Source of the DNA: Ephemerocybe angulata | Taxonomy: Eukaryota > Basidiomycota > Agaricomycetes > Agaricales > Psathyrellaceae | Assembly (NCBI GenBank): GCA_013368325.1 | Contig: JAACJK010000112.1 | Coordinates: forward strand, 372,001-436,000 | Length of the DNA stretch: 64,000 bases | Direction: 5' to 3' | Part shown: in pieces, positions 1 to 12,042 of the stretch | How the letters are laid out: each line of letters begins with the position of its first letter | How positions within the stretch are numbered: position 1 is the stretch's first letter | Notes under the pieces: model-generated | What the model was told of the DNA's origin: nothing | Seen by the model: only the letters and a program-made list of their open reading frames with translations | Databases searched by the model: none | Made by a program: the position numbers and the translations under genes

Positions 1-36
1 GTTTGTTTCGTTGTCGACATCCGCTTACATCTTTTA

Positions 37-420
37 TTACCGGCTGAAGTGACGACCACTGTTCGTCACGGAAAGCCCTAAGGTACCACCAAAAAAAAAA
101 AAAAAAAAAAAAAAAAGTTTGTCCTTTAAGGGCAGGGACCGAAGGAAGGTGCATACATTCTCGTTGTGGTGCGTCTTCCTGGTCGGCGCGGGAGGGGCTC
201 CTCCACCTGCACCACCAGCTCCACCTGCGCCGACTGCGCCGCCTGAGCCGCCAGCTCCACCAGCACCGGACATAATAAAAGGATTTGATGTGAAGGAAAG
301 AATGCGGGGAAAAAGGGTGAGATGAATGCAGACGACTGAAATATACCTGGCAAAGGTGAAAAATGACGAGAGGAGGGAATGAGAAATTCCCAAGTGCGAG
401 GGGGAAGTCGAGGATGATAC
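37..420 (-). other. Low-complexity Gly/Ala-rich (minus) or Pro/Ala-rich (plus) ORF region, doubtful gene
   Basis: A repetitive stretch at about 185-272 encodes a Gly/Ala/Ser-rich run on the minus strand and a Pro/Ala run on the plus strand. A minus-strand ATG at 271 would give a short Gly-rich protein that soon runs into the A26 tract. There is no recognisable domain, and splice sites cannot be placed with confidence. It could be the 5' end of a gene lying mostly outside the window, or non-coding low-complexity sequence. I do not assign a function. From 420 to 1165 I see no supported gene. Confidence 0.2.
91..116. repeat. A26 homopolymer tract
   Basis: Twenty-six consecutive A residues. Minus-strand translation through it gives only a run of phenylalanines, so ORFs crossing it are not credible there. 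It could be a transcript-end or retroposon poly(A) scar, or simple slippage. Nothing else around it decides between these. Confidence 0.9.
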
Positions 421-1165
421 ACGGTCAGTGCATCTCTACTTGCACAACAGGGGAGCTCTGCCAGAGGACCATCAACAACTGTATACTTGTTGATGGCAGC
501 CGAGGAGGCGCGTTCCGCTTACTCTAGCACGTCCTCTGATCAACCTCTGATGCGGCAAGCCGCATCACGGAGCCTTTACCTTATCACCCGAGCCTGAAGC
601 AGCAGCGAACACTTGGCGGACACTTCAACTTGAGCTGCTGTGACCTTTGCTGCGGCCAAGCTCGAGCGGGTGGTACAAGTGGCTTAGTGACAGGACTCCT
701 CACATCAGGGCATATCTACTGTGTTCTACCTCATTGTACTGTATGTACATCACTATCTTATTCTGTATTTTTATTTCAAGGCCACTCTTTCCAGTCAATG
801 GCTCATATGAATATACTCACACCAAAATGCCATCTCGCACTGCCTTCAGTAAGACCTGTGCTAATGTTCTCTCTCACCTGCAAGCCTCCACCTCACCCAT
901 ATGTTTATGGCCCTTCTCATTACTATCATCTTGGTGAATGAATTGGGTGAGAGGTAACAAATACAAAGGCTTGCAATTATGCTACCTATGAAAGCAAAGA
1001 ATAAGATAACTGGGGATGCAGACAAGGCATCCCGACGCCCCCAACTCGACCCAATTCCAGATATCAAATCCAAATTCTAGATTACGGAGGTACTTTTCGT
1101 GCTAACGAGTAAGTATTACGCCACCACACCTAAATCCCGCCCAACGCAACCCGCCCCGTCCTCAT

Positions 1166-2843
1166 CTACTTACTCCTCTTATAAATCTTCCCCAAAAAGC
1201 TCGTAAACACCTCCTTCTTCAACCTGCCCTCGCGGTCCTCAACAGCCGCAATCCTCTCCCTCAACACCCCCACCACCCTCTCCTCATACTTCTCATACGC
1301 CTTCCGCACGCCCAACTCCTCATACACCTCCTTCACCCTCTCCTCCGCCCGATTCACGCCCTGCGCATCCAAGTGCTCCTTCCTCCCATAATTCTCCTCG
1401 AGGATCCTCCTGATCTCGCGCAGCCGCTCGGGCGTCGTCGCAGGGTTGAAGGGGTTTGCAGTCTGCGCGGGCGAGGTGAGGAGCAGCGCGGTGTTCACGA
1501 CCCACGAGCACTTATTATCAACAATATCCGTGCCGATCTTGCCGAGCACCTCGGGCGTCGCGCTGAAGTCGAGGAAGTCGTCCTGCACCTGGAAGTACTC
1601 TCCAAGCGGGATAAGGATCGAGAGCGCGAGGCTGTAGGGGTCAGACGGCGGCGCGGCGGTCGTGGCTGCCGTGCTGTAGGAGTTCGATCGACGTCAGTCG
1701 GTTAGAGGATACGAAGGCTGGGTCGACGTACGCAGCGGCAGCGCTACCGGCGATCTCGGCGGGCGCGAGGCTCGTCCCGGCGAGCGAGAACGACGGCGCG
1801 TCCTCGGGGTACGGAACGCCCGACATGAGCATCGCGCACGCGACGGGCAGGTAGAAGCTGTAGAACGCGGTCTTGTAGATGACGATCAGGCGATGTCTAC
1901 GCTCGCAACAGTCAGTCAGTCGCGAGAACACGTAAGGGGTAACGTGAAACGCACCTCTCCAACGAGAACTTGCTGAGATCGACGTGATCCTCGGGCGCGG
2001 TGATAAGATCCACCAGCTGGCCGAACTCGGTTTTGTACGCCGTGTCGTGGAAGATGTCGAGGAGGTCCGCGTAGTACGACTCCTTGCGGAAGTGTTTCTG
2101 TGGAGGCGAGTGCGTTAGCGTCCGCGATAAGGGGGAGGATGAGAACGAAGAACGATAGAACAAAGTCGAGGGAGTGGAGGGGGTTGAATGAAATTAAAAA
2201 TACGGGACGGGAGAAAGCGACGTACCTTGAGGAGATAGTAGATGGCGCCCTCGAGCATGCAGGCGTCGTTGATGGCGACCATGCCGATCTTGGGGAGACG
2301 GTACCAGCAGGGCTGGCCTCGGCGGGTGATCGACGCGTCCATCATGTCGTCCGCGACGAGGAAGAACGCTTGGAGCTGGTATGCCGAAGGTGCAGCGCGT
2401 CGAGGGTGCAATGGGAAATAGAGAAGGGGATGAATCGCGTTCAGTTCACATACGCCAGGGAGATCAGGAGAACGCACCAGCTCGATGCACCAGCCCAAAA
2501 GGGCGGCGCGGAAGTACTCCGTCTCGGTGAGAGTGCTGCCCTTGATGATCTCGGCCGTATCGACGACCGACATCCCGCGGTTAAGCTTGCCTCCAGGGAC
2601 GTTGTAGTCAAGGTTCTACATGTCAGATCGCGTCAGTACACACACATCTCCCCTATCACTCGTACGCACGTTCTTGTACCACTCGACGGCCTCGTCGGGC
2701 ATACCCTCGCCCTTGACGTGCTCGATCAGCTCGTCCCGGATCTTCTCGAATGCCTGCTCGAACTTGGCGCGCCTCGCTGCTTTGTCGCTCATCCTGTTTA
2801 CTGTTGCGAGAGGGCTGGGCGGGAGGGGCTGATGGATCGCCAT
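1166..2843 (-). CDS. ERG20: Farnesyl diphosphate synthase
   Basis: Condenses dimethylallyl and isopentenyl diphosphates to geranyl and then farnesyl diphosphate, the cytosolic branch point for sterols, dolichol, prenylation and mushroom sesquiterpenes. Six exons join in phase: 2843-2670, 2615-2478, 2375-2226, 2097-1955, 1896-1732, 1673-1166, giving about 425 residues. The first aspartate-rich motif DDMMD is followed by [12 protein letters not shown]. The hallmark [20 protein letters not shown] is present, and the second aspartate-rich motif is in QVQDDFLDF. The C-terminus is basic (KIYKRSK). The start at 2843 gives a 17-residue extension before [15 protein letters not shown]; that inner ATG is an alternative that better fits the usual length. 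A roughly 30-residue Ala/Ser/Thr/Pro-rich insert precedes the block [15 protein letters not shown], making the protein longer than usual. It is divergent from the MAK21 gene, 165 bp between start codons. Family call is very secure. Confidence 0.95.
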
Positions 2844-3008
2844 GGTGCGTGGAAGTCGAGGGAGTGAGAGGGGAGTATAAGAACATGGCTTATTACGAGT
2901 GGATGGACAGCGTATGTACCTGAGGTTGGGCAATGGATGGTGGCCGTTGGGGACGAATGGCGCCACTCCGTTCCGTTTTAGAGGCGGGCACAGCCATCGG
3001 CGTTGCCC

Positions 3009-6000
3009 ATGATCTCAATCGCAAAGCCGCCGGCAAAAATATCAATCTCTCCTCTCCCAAAACCCAAAATGGCGCCCTCCCACTGGCACACAAGCGCCCC
3101 TCCCCTCCCCGCTCCCTCAACACCCCTCGCAACCCTCTCCACAGCCGAAACCACCTCCCTCGCCGCGCACGCCGCCTCCCTCCACGACGCCGAATGCACG
3201 CAATTCGCCCAGACGACGGCGCGCGCAGCGGGGGGCAAAGGCGCGAGCGAGATGTCGTTCTTCAGCAAGGTCGTGGCGAGCGGGACGCTGAGCGACAGGC
3301 TGAGCGCGCTGACGCTGATGGTCCAAGCAAGCCCGGTGCACAACGCGAAGGCGCTGGAGACGCTGCGCGGGATGGCGGAGCGGGGCAAGGGCAAGGGTGG
3401 ACGGGAGGAGAGTCTGAAGGCGCTGCGCTGCATCTCGGATTGGTGGACGGGAGGCGGGGCGCCAGATCGGAAACTCAGGTGCGCTGGGGTTCCATTTCTC
3501 TTTCTATATCGTTTTTTGTGGTGGGATGCGACGATTGACGTTGGTGAATGCAGGTATTTCCGCGACCAGCCGCTCACGCACCCCGACCGGACAGATGAAC
3601 ACCTCATCCTCTGGCACTTCGAAGACTGGCTCAAAAAATACTTTTTCTCCGTCCTCTCAACGCTCGAGGTACGTATACACTCCCCTCCTCTCCCCACCCT
3701 CTCCTCTCCCAACCCTCCTCGGCATGCACAACTAACCCAACAAATTTTCACCCGCAGACACTCTCGCTCGACCCGCTCCCCTACGTCCGCACCCAAGCCC
3801 TCACACTCATCGCCACCCTCCTGCGCGACAAGCCCGAGCAAGAACACAATCTCCTCCGTCTCCTCGTCAACAAACTCGTACGTACCCTCTCTTCTCTCCT
3901 CCCTTCTCCCCCTCTGCTCCCCGTCCCCCTCTGCCTCTGCCTCTCCCTCTCCCTGCCCATACCCTCAATCTCCCGCACAAAAACTAACACCCCACCCAGG
4001 GCGACCCCGAAAAATCCATCTGCTCCCGCGCCTCCTTCCACATCCTCCAAATCCTCCAAAAACACCCCTCAATGAAAAGCATAATCGTCCGCGAAATAAC
4101 CTCCGTCATCTTCCACACCCCCTCCTCCTCTTCCCATACCCCCTCCTCCACCTCCACCCCCGCCACCCCCGCCAACAAACACATCCGTTTCGGTGATGAC
4201 TCCGCCAAGAAGACTTCGAAGGCAGCTGTAGCAGAGAAAAAAGTAGCCAAGAACGGGCACGTCCAGTACTACGCCGTGATCACCCTCAACCAAATCGTGC
4301 TCTCGCCCGGGGACCAAGCCGTCGCGCTCCAGCTCATAAACATCTACTTTGACATCTTCCGCCAAGTCCTCGGCTCCGACTCCCCCACCTCCACCTCCGT
4401 CAACAAGTCCACCAAACCCAACGGAAACGACGAGGAAGACGACGGAACCCACGAAGTAAAAGTCGACGCAAAAGGCCGCATCCGCAACGGCGCAAACGAA
4501 AAAGATAAAGGCAAGAAGGGCAGCAAGAAGGGCGGAGGAGGCGAGACAGAGTACAGAGGCGCCGCAGGCTTCGTCGAGGTCGAAGACAGCAACTCCAAGC
4601 TCGTCAGCGCCATCCTCACAGGCGTAAACCGCGCTCTCCCCTTCGCAAAACTTCACACCGCCGATTCCGAGTACGCATATCCCATCCTCCCATCTCCCCT
4701 CTCTTCCCAAAAGAATACTAAACTAACTAACCTAATACGTACAGCGTGTATAAACATATCGACACCCTCTTCGCGATCACGCACAAATCTACATTCAACA
4801 CCTCACTCCAAGCAATGGTCCTAATCCAACAAATCGCCTCTTCCCTCTCCACCACCTCCTCCTCCCCCACCACCTCCTCCACCTCCACCTCCTCCTCCAC
4901 CCCCTCCCCCCCAAACCCCGCCAAATCCGTCATCGACCGCTACCACCGCACCTTCTACGCCTCCCTGCACGACCCGCGCCTCAGCACCTCCTCCAAACAA
5001 GCCATGTACCTCAACCTCCTCTTCAAAACGCTCAAGAGCGATTCTACAACCGCCGGGGAGGAGGGGAGGGAAAGGACGAAGGCGGTTGTGAGGCGGTTTG
5101 TGCAGGTGCTTGTGGCTGGGGGGAGTGGGGCGACGGAGTTTGTCGCGGGTGGGCTGTATTTGCTTGGAGAGGTGCGTTGTCCTCCATCCCATCTTTTCTC
5201 TCCTCTTCTCTTCTCTTCGAGGTGTAATTGATAGCTGACTGACTCTCTTCATAGCTCTTCAGCACGATCCCAGGCCTACGCGCAATGCTCAACGCCCCGC
5301 CAAAAAAGAACATAGACGAAAAAGACACCTACGACCCCAAGAAACGCGACCCACAATGGGCGCACGCCGGTAGTTCACCCCTCTGGGAACTCGTACGTCC
5401 TCCATCCATCCATCCCCCCCAAAACCCCCTCTAACCAAAAAATCCCTCTAACCAAAAAACCCACCCTAACCACCCCCAGACCCCCCTCCTCCACTCGCAC
5501 CACCCCGCCATCGCGCTCCACACACGCCAACTCCTCACCTCTCAACCTCTCACCGCCTCCCCGGACCTCTCCCAAAACACGCTCTCGCACTTCCTCGACC
5601 GCTTCGTCTACAAGAACGCCAAAACAAAACCCAAAACCACCGAGGGCAAGGGCGCGAGCGCCATGCAGCCTGCCGCGAGCGCCCTGGAGGGCGTGAAGTT
5701 GAGGAAGGGGGAGCAGCTGGATGTGCAGCGGGTGAATGAGAGGGGGTTTGTGGAGAGGAGGGAGGGGGATGTGGCGGTGGAGGAGGTGTTCTTTTGGAGG
5801 TTTTTTAGGGAGAGGGGGGAGAGGGAGGAGCGGATGCGGAGGAAGGTTGGGGGGCGGAAGGGCGAGGAGGATAACGAGGAGAGTGGGAGTGAGAAGGACG
5901 AGGACGAGCAAGAAGATGATGAGGAGAGTGAGAAGGAGGATAAGGAGGAGGAGGATAGCGACGTGTCAGAGGGCGAGCTGGACGAGGACGAAGTGTGGAA

Positions 6001-6513
6001 GGTGCGTTCGTCTACTGATATGCGTTCTAAGTGTGATGCTGATACTGTGTGCAGGCGATGCAAGCTTCGATGCCCAAGGCGAATGGGGACGACGACCTCT
6101 TGGCCGGCAGCGAGGACTCCGACGATCTGGACAGCGACTTGGACGCCGAGATGGCGGCGGACTCCGACAGCGAGGGCGAGTGGGAGGACGAGGACGAGGA
6201 CGAGGGTGCGGGCAAGGTGAGCGACGACGAGGACGAAGACGGGCTGTCGCTCGTGGAGGGCTCGGACAACGAGGACCTCATCTCGCTGGACGGCGACATG
6301 CCCGAGGGCCTCATCGCATACGACGAGGAGGCGGAGGAAGAGGAGGAGGAGGAGGAGTGGGGCGGGGTGGACGGCGGGGCGGGGCAGAAGCGCAAGCGGG
6401 CGGAGCGCGAGGAGAAGAAGGAGAGCCGGAAGAAGCTGCGCGCGCTGCCGACGTTCGCGAGCTACGAGGACTACGCGAAGCTCATCGACGCGTCGCCCGA
6501 GGACGACATCTAG
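3009..6513 (+). CDS. MAK21: Mak21/Noc1 (CEBPZ) ribosome biogenesis factor
   Basis: Nucleolar factor of the Noc1-Noc2 complex needed for export and maturation of pre-60S particles. Eight exons keep phase: 3009-3478, 3554-3668, 3758-3877, 4000-4670, 4745-5171, 5255-5392, 5480-6001, 6055-6513, about 973 aa. Recognisable CBF/Mak21 blocks are LSALTLMVQASPVHN, the region around YFRDQPL with HFEDWLKKYFFSVL, DPEKSICSRASFHILQ, and the core ending HPAIALHTRQLL. The second half is strongly acidic (runs of Glu/Asp about 5850-6360), then a lysine-rich segment, and ends PTFASYEDYAKLIDAS, a typical Noc1 tail. A Ser/Thr/Pro tract from CCT/CCA repeats lies near 4840-4920. The start is the weakest part: ATG 3009 opens the frame, but ATG 3069 (MAPSHW) is possible and an upstream coding exon cannot be excluded. 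The stop is 192 bp before the next start, same strand. Confidence 0.9.
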
Positions 6514-6687
6514 CTAGCTGTAGTAGATACTTGGCGTGGAATATTGATGACGTCCGTTTCTGTCGCGCCCGCGTGCGACGACGCGTGGAATGAAAGTCTC
6601 GGAGCTCGCTGCCATACGCGGCTCGGGCGGATCTCAGGGGCCTACATAAGAGGAGGACCAGGGTTGTGCACAGTGCACACTCTCCCA

Positions 6688-6708
6688 ACGACGACGACGA
6701 CGACGATG
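6688..6708 (+). repeat. ACG/CGA trinucleotide run at the start codon
   Basis: Six to seven ACG units abut the ATG at 6706 of the saccharopine enzyme gene. In an upstream-extended frame they would encode threonines. The conserved protein begins right after, so I treat the run as 5' UTR. Confidence 0.7.
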
Positions 6709-9700
6709 CTGCGAAGGAACGTCTCCAAATCCAAACGCATTGTGCTGGGCATCCGCCGCGAGGACCCCAAGCGGGTGTGGGAGCGGCGCGCGCCGCTGAC
6801 GCCGAGCGACGTCGCGGGGCTGCTGCGCTTGAACGCGGACGTCGACGTCGTCGTGGCGCCGTGCGAGCGGCGGGTCTTCCGCGGGGACGAGTACGCGAAG
6901 GCGGGCGCAGTCGTGTCCGCGGACCTCGGCGGCGCGGACATCGTGCTCGGAATCAAGGAGGTCCCGCTCGACGAACTCCCCGCACATTCCAGGGCAACGC
7001 ACCTGATGTTCAGCCACACGCACAAGGGGCAGGCCTACAACACGCCTCTGCTCGCGCGCTTCGTCGGCCCGGCCCCCGCGCCGCACCCGCACCTCATCGA
7101 CTACGAGCTGCTGCAGAACGCCGCGGGCGAGCGCACGGTCGGCTTTGGCTGGCACGCGGGCGTCGCGGGCGCCCTCGAGGCGCTGTCCGCGATGGCGCAC
7201 TATCACCTCGAGATGGGGGTTGCGAGTCCCTTCCTGTGCACCCCGAGGCCGCATAGTCAGCCGAGTCTGGCTCATGCACGCAAGCAGCTGCGTGCTCTTG
7301 GCGAGCTCGTCGCGGCACATGGAACGCCTGCGCCCCTTGGACCCTTCATTATCGGTGTCACTGGGTACGTGCCTCCCTCAGGACTTTCTTTACACCCCAC
7401 TGATCCCCCGCAGGAGCGGCAACGTCGCGCGCGGCTGCCTCGCCATGCTCGACGAGCTACCCATCCAACACATCCCCGTCTCCGCACTCGACGCCCTCGT
7501 CCGGAACCCAGGTACATACCCACCCTCCCTCCCCCCTCACGGCCGGCGTACTGACGCTTTCTTCTATCCCCCAGATACCGACAGACGCAAGGTACATTAC
7601 ACTGGCCCACCCTCCGTTATCCAACCCGAGCTAACGCGTGCATATCCAGATATACGTCGTACGTCCACAGCCGTCCGACTACTTCGTCCGTACCGACGGG
7701 GGCGCCTATTCGCGGGAGCATTACTACGCGAATCCACAAGCATACCAATCCGTCTTCCACGACAAGGTGCATTACCTCTCTCTCTCTCTGCACGATAACA
7801 CAGTGCTCATTGGTAAATGCAGGTCGCGCCGTACCTCACGCTCCTCCTGCACGGCGCAGGCTGGGCCCCAGGCTTCCCGCGCCTCATGACAAACGCGCAG
7901 CTCGTGCAGGCACTCGAGAAGGCACAGACGCTCGGCGGACTGAGGGGTCTCAACGTGGGCGACATCAGCTGCGATATCGAAGTACGTGTCACTTCCTTCC
8001 TCCTTCCTTTTACTCTCATCTATCCTCACACTAACTCTCCCCAGGGCGGCCTCGAATTCCTCACCCGCTCCACAACCCTCTCCTCTCCCTTCTACAAAGT
8101 CCACCCCTCCTCCCCGTCCTCCTCCTCCTCTCCCACCACCTCGACCGACTTAAATGGCCCCGAAACCACCACAAAGCTGCACACAACCCCCACCCTCCCG
8201 GCCGTGCAACTAATGAGCGTCGACATCCTGCCCACCGCCCTCCCGCTCGAAGCCTCCGAACACTTCAGCGCGCGCCTCCTGCCCTACATTCAAGCTTTGC
8301 TCGACTATCCTTCTTTGCGCACCACCGGACTCTCTCTCTCTCCCTCCACCACCTCTAGGTCTACTTCCACCTCTGTTTCTAATGGGAAAGATGGGAAGGA
8401 AGAGAGTAGAGAATTGGCAGAGGCGCTGGAACGCGCAACGATCGCGCGCGGTGGAAAGCTGATGGAGAACCACAAATGGCTGCAACCCGCCGTGGACGCG
8501 TTCTACGCGCAGGCGCGTGCCACTTCGTCTGCCTCTGCGTCCGCCACTTCCACCGCGGCTCCTACCGAGTCCAATTTGGCGAAGCGAGAAACGGCGAAGG
8601 GAGAGACGGCGAAAGGAGAGTCTGTGAAGGGACAGGATACGAAGAAAGGATCTGAGGGAGAGGCGCCGAGGGCGAAGAAGCGGATCCTGATGCTGGGCAG
8701 CGGGATGGTCGCGAAGCCCGCGGTGGACATGATAGCTGGGCATGCGGATGTCGAGCTCGTTATCGGTGCGTCTCTTCTCCCTTCTCTTCCCCTTTCCGTC
8801 TCTCCAACTATCCTCCTTCTCTCGCCTACCTCTCTCTAATACCCAACTACCCATTTGAACTGTTGAATGAATGAACGAACGAATGAATGAACGCTAACTA
8901 ATATCGTATTCACAGCGAGCAACTCACTCCCGGAACTCCAAAGCCTCGTCAAAGACCACACCACCGTCAAGTACCGCGTCGCGGACGTCTCGGACCCCGC
9001 GAGCTACGTGCACCTCCTCGAGGAATCCGACGTCGTTATCAGGTGCGCTTCCCTCCTCCCTTCCTTCTCTCCCCATACTCCTTCCTTTCCTCCCCTCCAT
9101 CCTCCTTCATTCCCTCCCAAGAACGATACGAGTAACGAATGACTGACCAACCGAATCCAGTTTACTGCCAGTCTCGTTCCACCCGACGGTGGGCGAGCTA
9201 TGCGTGAAGCACAAGAAACACCTCGTAACCGCATCGTATATCTCACCCGCAATGGCCGCCTTAGACGCCAGGTTCGTCCCCCTTCCCTCTCTTTCCCTTC
9301 TCCCTCCCTCCCTCCCTTCCCCTCCCTCCCTTCCCCTCCCTGCCTCCCTACCCCACCCTCCTTTACTAACACCCTCCCCCAAAAACAGCGCCAAATCCGC
9401 CGACGTCCTCCTCCTGAACGAAATCGGGCTCGACCCGGGGATAGACCACTGCTCCGCCATCCAGCTGCTGGCCTCCATCCGGTCTCAAGGTCTACACGTC
9501 AAGTCCTTCACGTCCTTCTGCGGCGGGCTCCCCGCGCCGGAGGCGTCGAACGTGCCTTTGCGATACAAGTTTAGTTGGAGGCCGCAGGGCGTGTTGAGCG
9601 CGGCTGGGAACGGGGCGCGGTTCCTCTTGAACAGCGAGGTGCGTTCACTCCCCCTTCTCCCTTCTCTCCTCTTCCCCCTCCCTCCTTCGCCCTTCCTCTT

Positions 9701-10767
9701 TCTTAACTTAAACTAATTTATAAACCATAACGCAGCTCAAAACCATCCCCGGCCACTCCCTCCTCGCCTCCTCCTTCCCTTCCATCCCCCTCACCCCCGC
9801 CTTCGCCCTCGAAGGCCTCCCCAACCGCGACAGCCTAACCTACCAAAGCACCTACACCCTCCCGCCGCCCCCCGCGCTCCGCACGCTCCTCCGCGGCACC
9901 CTGCGCTACCCCGGCTTCGCCTCCCTCATGGGCAGCTTCCAGGCGCTCGGGCTGCTCGACTCCACATCTCACATCACTTTGCAGAACGGGTGGGAGGGGC
10001 TCGTGCCCGCAGCCTTGCACGCTAAATACACCGCCGCCGACGCGAAGAAGAGTGGAAGTAAATATGAGGTTGGACCGAGGATCCACGACGTCCTCCCGCG
10101 CGCAGCGCTCCCCGACGCACTCGACGCTCTGCACTGGCTCGGCCTCATCCCATCCTCTCCCCTAATCAACACCTCTCGGTGGGCGCGAAGTGCAAATGCA
10201 GGTATGCCGGCTTTGCCAAAGGGGAGCAAGGAAGGGAGTGGGACGACGCCGCTGGACGCGTTCGCCGCGCTTTTGGCGCATAAACTCGCTTATGCGCCGG
10301 GCGAGCGGGACATGGTTGTGCTATCGCACGAGATCATCGCGTCTTCTTCTCCCTCTGCCTCTCCCCCTCCCTCTGCCTCTCAAATCTCAAACGAGAATAA
10401 TGGGGATAACTTGAAGAAAGAGAGCGTCTTCACCTCCTCCCTAATCGCCTACGGCGACGCCCACAGCAGCGCGATGAGCCGCACCGTCGGGCTCCCCGTC
10501 GCCATCGCCGCCCTGCGCGTCGCAGCCGGGCGCGTGCCCGTGCGCGGCGTCGCGGGGCCCGTCGCGCACGAGAGCGTGTGGGGCGCGGTGTTGGAGGGGA
10601 TGGAAAGGGTGGGGTTGGGGATGGTGGAGGGGCGGAGGGACGTTGTTGGGAGGGGCGAGCAGACTGTGGAAGGGGTTTTGGCTTCGGGTGGGGAGAAGGG
10701 GGAGAGTGGGTCTAGGATGGAGTTTGGGGGGAGGGAGAGGGTGCAGGAGGGGGTGGCTTGGAAGTAG
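6706..10767 (+). CDS. Bifunctional lysine-ketoglutarate reductase / saccharopine dehydrogenase (AASS-type fusion)
   Basis: Predicted to join lysine with 2-oxoglutarate to saccharopine and then release glutamate and aminoadipate semialdehyde. Ten exons keep phase: 6706-7364, 7414-7511, 7575-7591, 7650-7766, 7823-7981, 8045-8765, 8916-9042, 9161-9271, 9389-9638, 9736-10767, about 1,096 aa. The N-terminal half has the AlaDH/PNT-like reductase start (LGIRREDPKRVWERRAPL), then FSHTHKGQAYN and the dinucleotide-binding turn GVTGSGNVARGC. A Ser/Thr and Ala-Lys-Gly-Glu-rich linker (about 8500-8670) leads into the dehydrogenase half with a Rossmann start RILMLGSGMVAKPA, followed by SLLPVSFHP, NEIGLDPGIDHCSA and SFCGGLPAPEASNVPLRYKF. 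Exon 3 is only 17 nt. Yeast uses two separate proteins, Lys1 and Lys9; animals and plants use this fused form for lysine catabolism. Whether this fungus uses it for synthesis or breakdown cannot be read from sequence. The final ~80 residues are Gly-rich and less typical. Confidence 0.88.
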
Positions 10768-11954
10768 ATGTGTGATGGATGAGGACGATTATGTAGATAC
10801 GGATACCCCACATGTAATTTTAGAGATCGCGCATTGCCAGTGTACATTGATATCAGTTTTTCGAACGTCTGGGGGGTTTACCAAGACAGAGTGGACGGAG
10901 GTTTGGACTCGAGTACTCAGGTTGGGAGCAAGTCGGGGGTGTCTGGTCTGGTATGATTGTTCGGCGGAGATGGGCGCCTATTTTCGGAAGGCTGGCACGT
11001 AGCGGAAAACCCGCATCCCCCCTTGATCCCCCCTGTAAATCGTGACATTCGACTTCGCTTCTGCTCCCTCTCTCGGTTCCCTGAGCCACGGTGTGATTTG
11101 TGAATTGACTACGCAAGGCCCTCGGGATGGTTCCGAGTCGCCTTGTCACCATGTTTCTAAGAAGGGTTTTGTCGCCGTTACAGTATGCTGAGCACAATAG
11201 AAAGTGCCAGAAATGAGAAAACTGCTCGTGAATATGTCAAACGTGTGTCCAGTACGGGAAGACAACTGTCGCAATGGATTGGGGTCACACATAGTCTTGG
11301 GCAGGTAGTGCACCGCCGCCTCATGTTCGCGTAGATTTCATTAAATTCGGTTGCGCCACGTTCAACATGTCACCCTTTCCATAGTACTCAGTGCAGAAAT
11401 TATAGCCCTTTGTCACGTCACAATGAGGGGCAATAGCTATGTAGAAGGGGGGCCGCGATGTCACAACATGGGCTCGTAAAAATTCGGACATAATGGGCGC
11501 CTTGCCTGCTCAAAACTACAAGGATGCCCCGCATCCCTTCTGAAATAAATATTGCAGACTGTGTTCACGTTTTTGGAGCAAGATTCCCAGTAAAACGGCA
11601 CCCCAAATACTTCCAGACTGGCTAGCTAACTCAGACGCCTTGTCACGCTCCTCCACGCTCAAATGGCTATCACAAGGCCCAATGGCTATAATTTCCGCAC
11701 TGTCAGTAGAACCCGGACGCATGGCAGCTTTTTTGTTCAAGCAGACAGCGGTAAGCTCCGCGAGAAGAAAACAACATTCCCTTCTCTGACATTCTTACTC
11801 GCAACTTACTCGGCAGGTCGACCCCAACCCTTCTACATGGAAAGGTACCCCCACAGAATCTCTTCGTCATCCTGCAGCTCTTATCGAGAGCAGCAGATTG
11901 GACGAGGATTCGTCGGGGTAGGCTAGGCGGTTCCGAAAAGAGATACACAAGGTG
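10768..11954. other. Intergenic region without supported gene
   Basis: ORFs here are short, overlap on both strands, lack recognisable motifs and cannot be joined by phase-consistent introns. The right end carries the promoter of the next gene. Confidence 0.6.
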
Positions 11955-11962
11955 TATATAAG
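11955..11962 (+). promoter_or_regulatory. TATA box (TATATAAG)
   Basis: A perfect TATATAAG lies 81-88 bp upstream of the ATG at 12043, followed by a pyrimidine-rich stretch (about 12001-12040), the usual arrangement for a strongly expressed fungal gene. Confidence 0.65.
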
Positions 11963-12042
11963 GCCATGGAAAATCTCCAAGAGTGCTTCAAGTTGAAGTG
12001 CTTTTCCCTCCCGCCCCTCTACGCACTACACGCTCTCGCACC

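Noticed and set aside
3003..4196. Single long plus ORF starting at 3003
   Set aside because: It begins with TTG and runs through introns. The conserved Mak21 protein requires splicing out 3479-3553, 3669-3757 and 3878-3999.
5736..6593. Arg/Gly-rich plus ORF of 285 codons
   Set aside because: Out-of-frame shadow of the Glu/Asp-rich Mak21 C-terminus; GAG/GAC repeats always give Arg/Gly in another frame.
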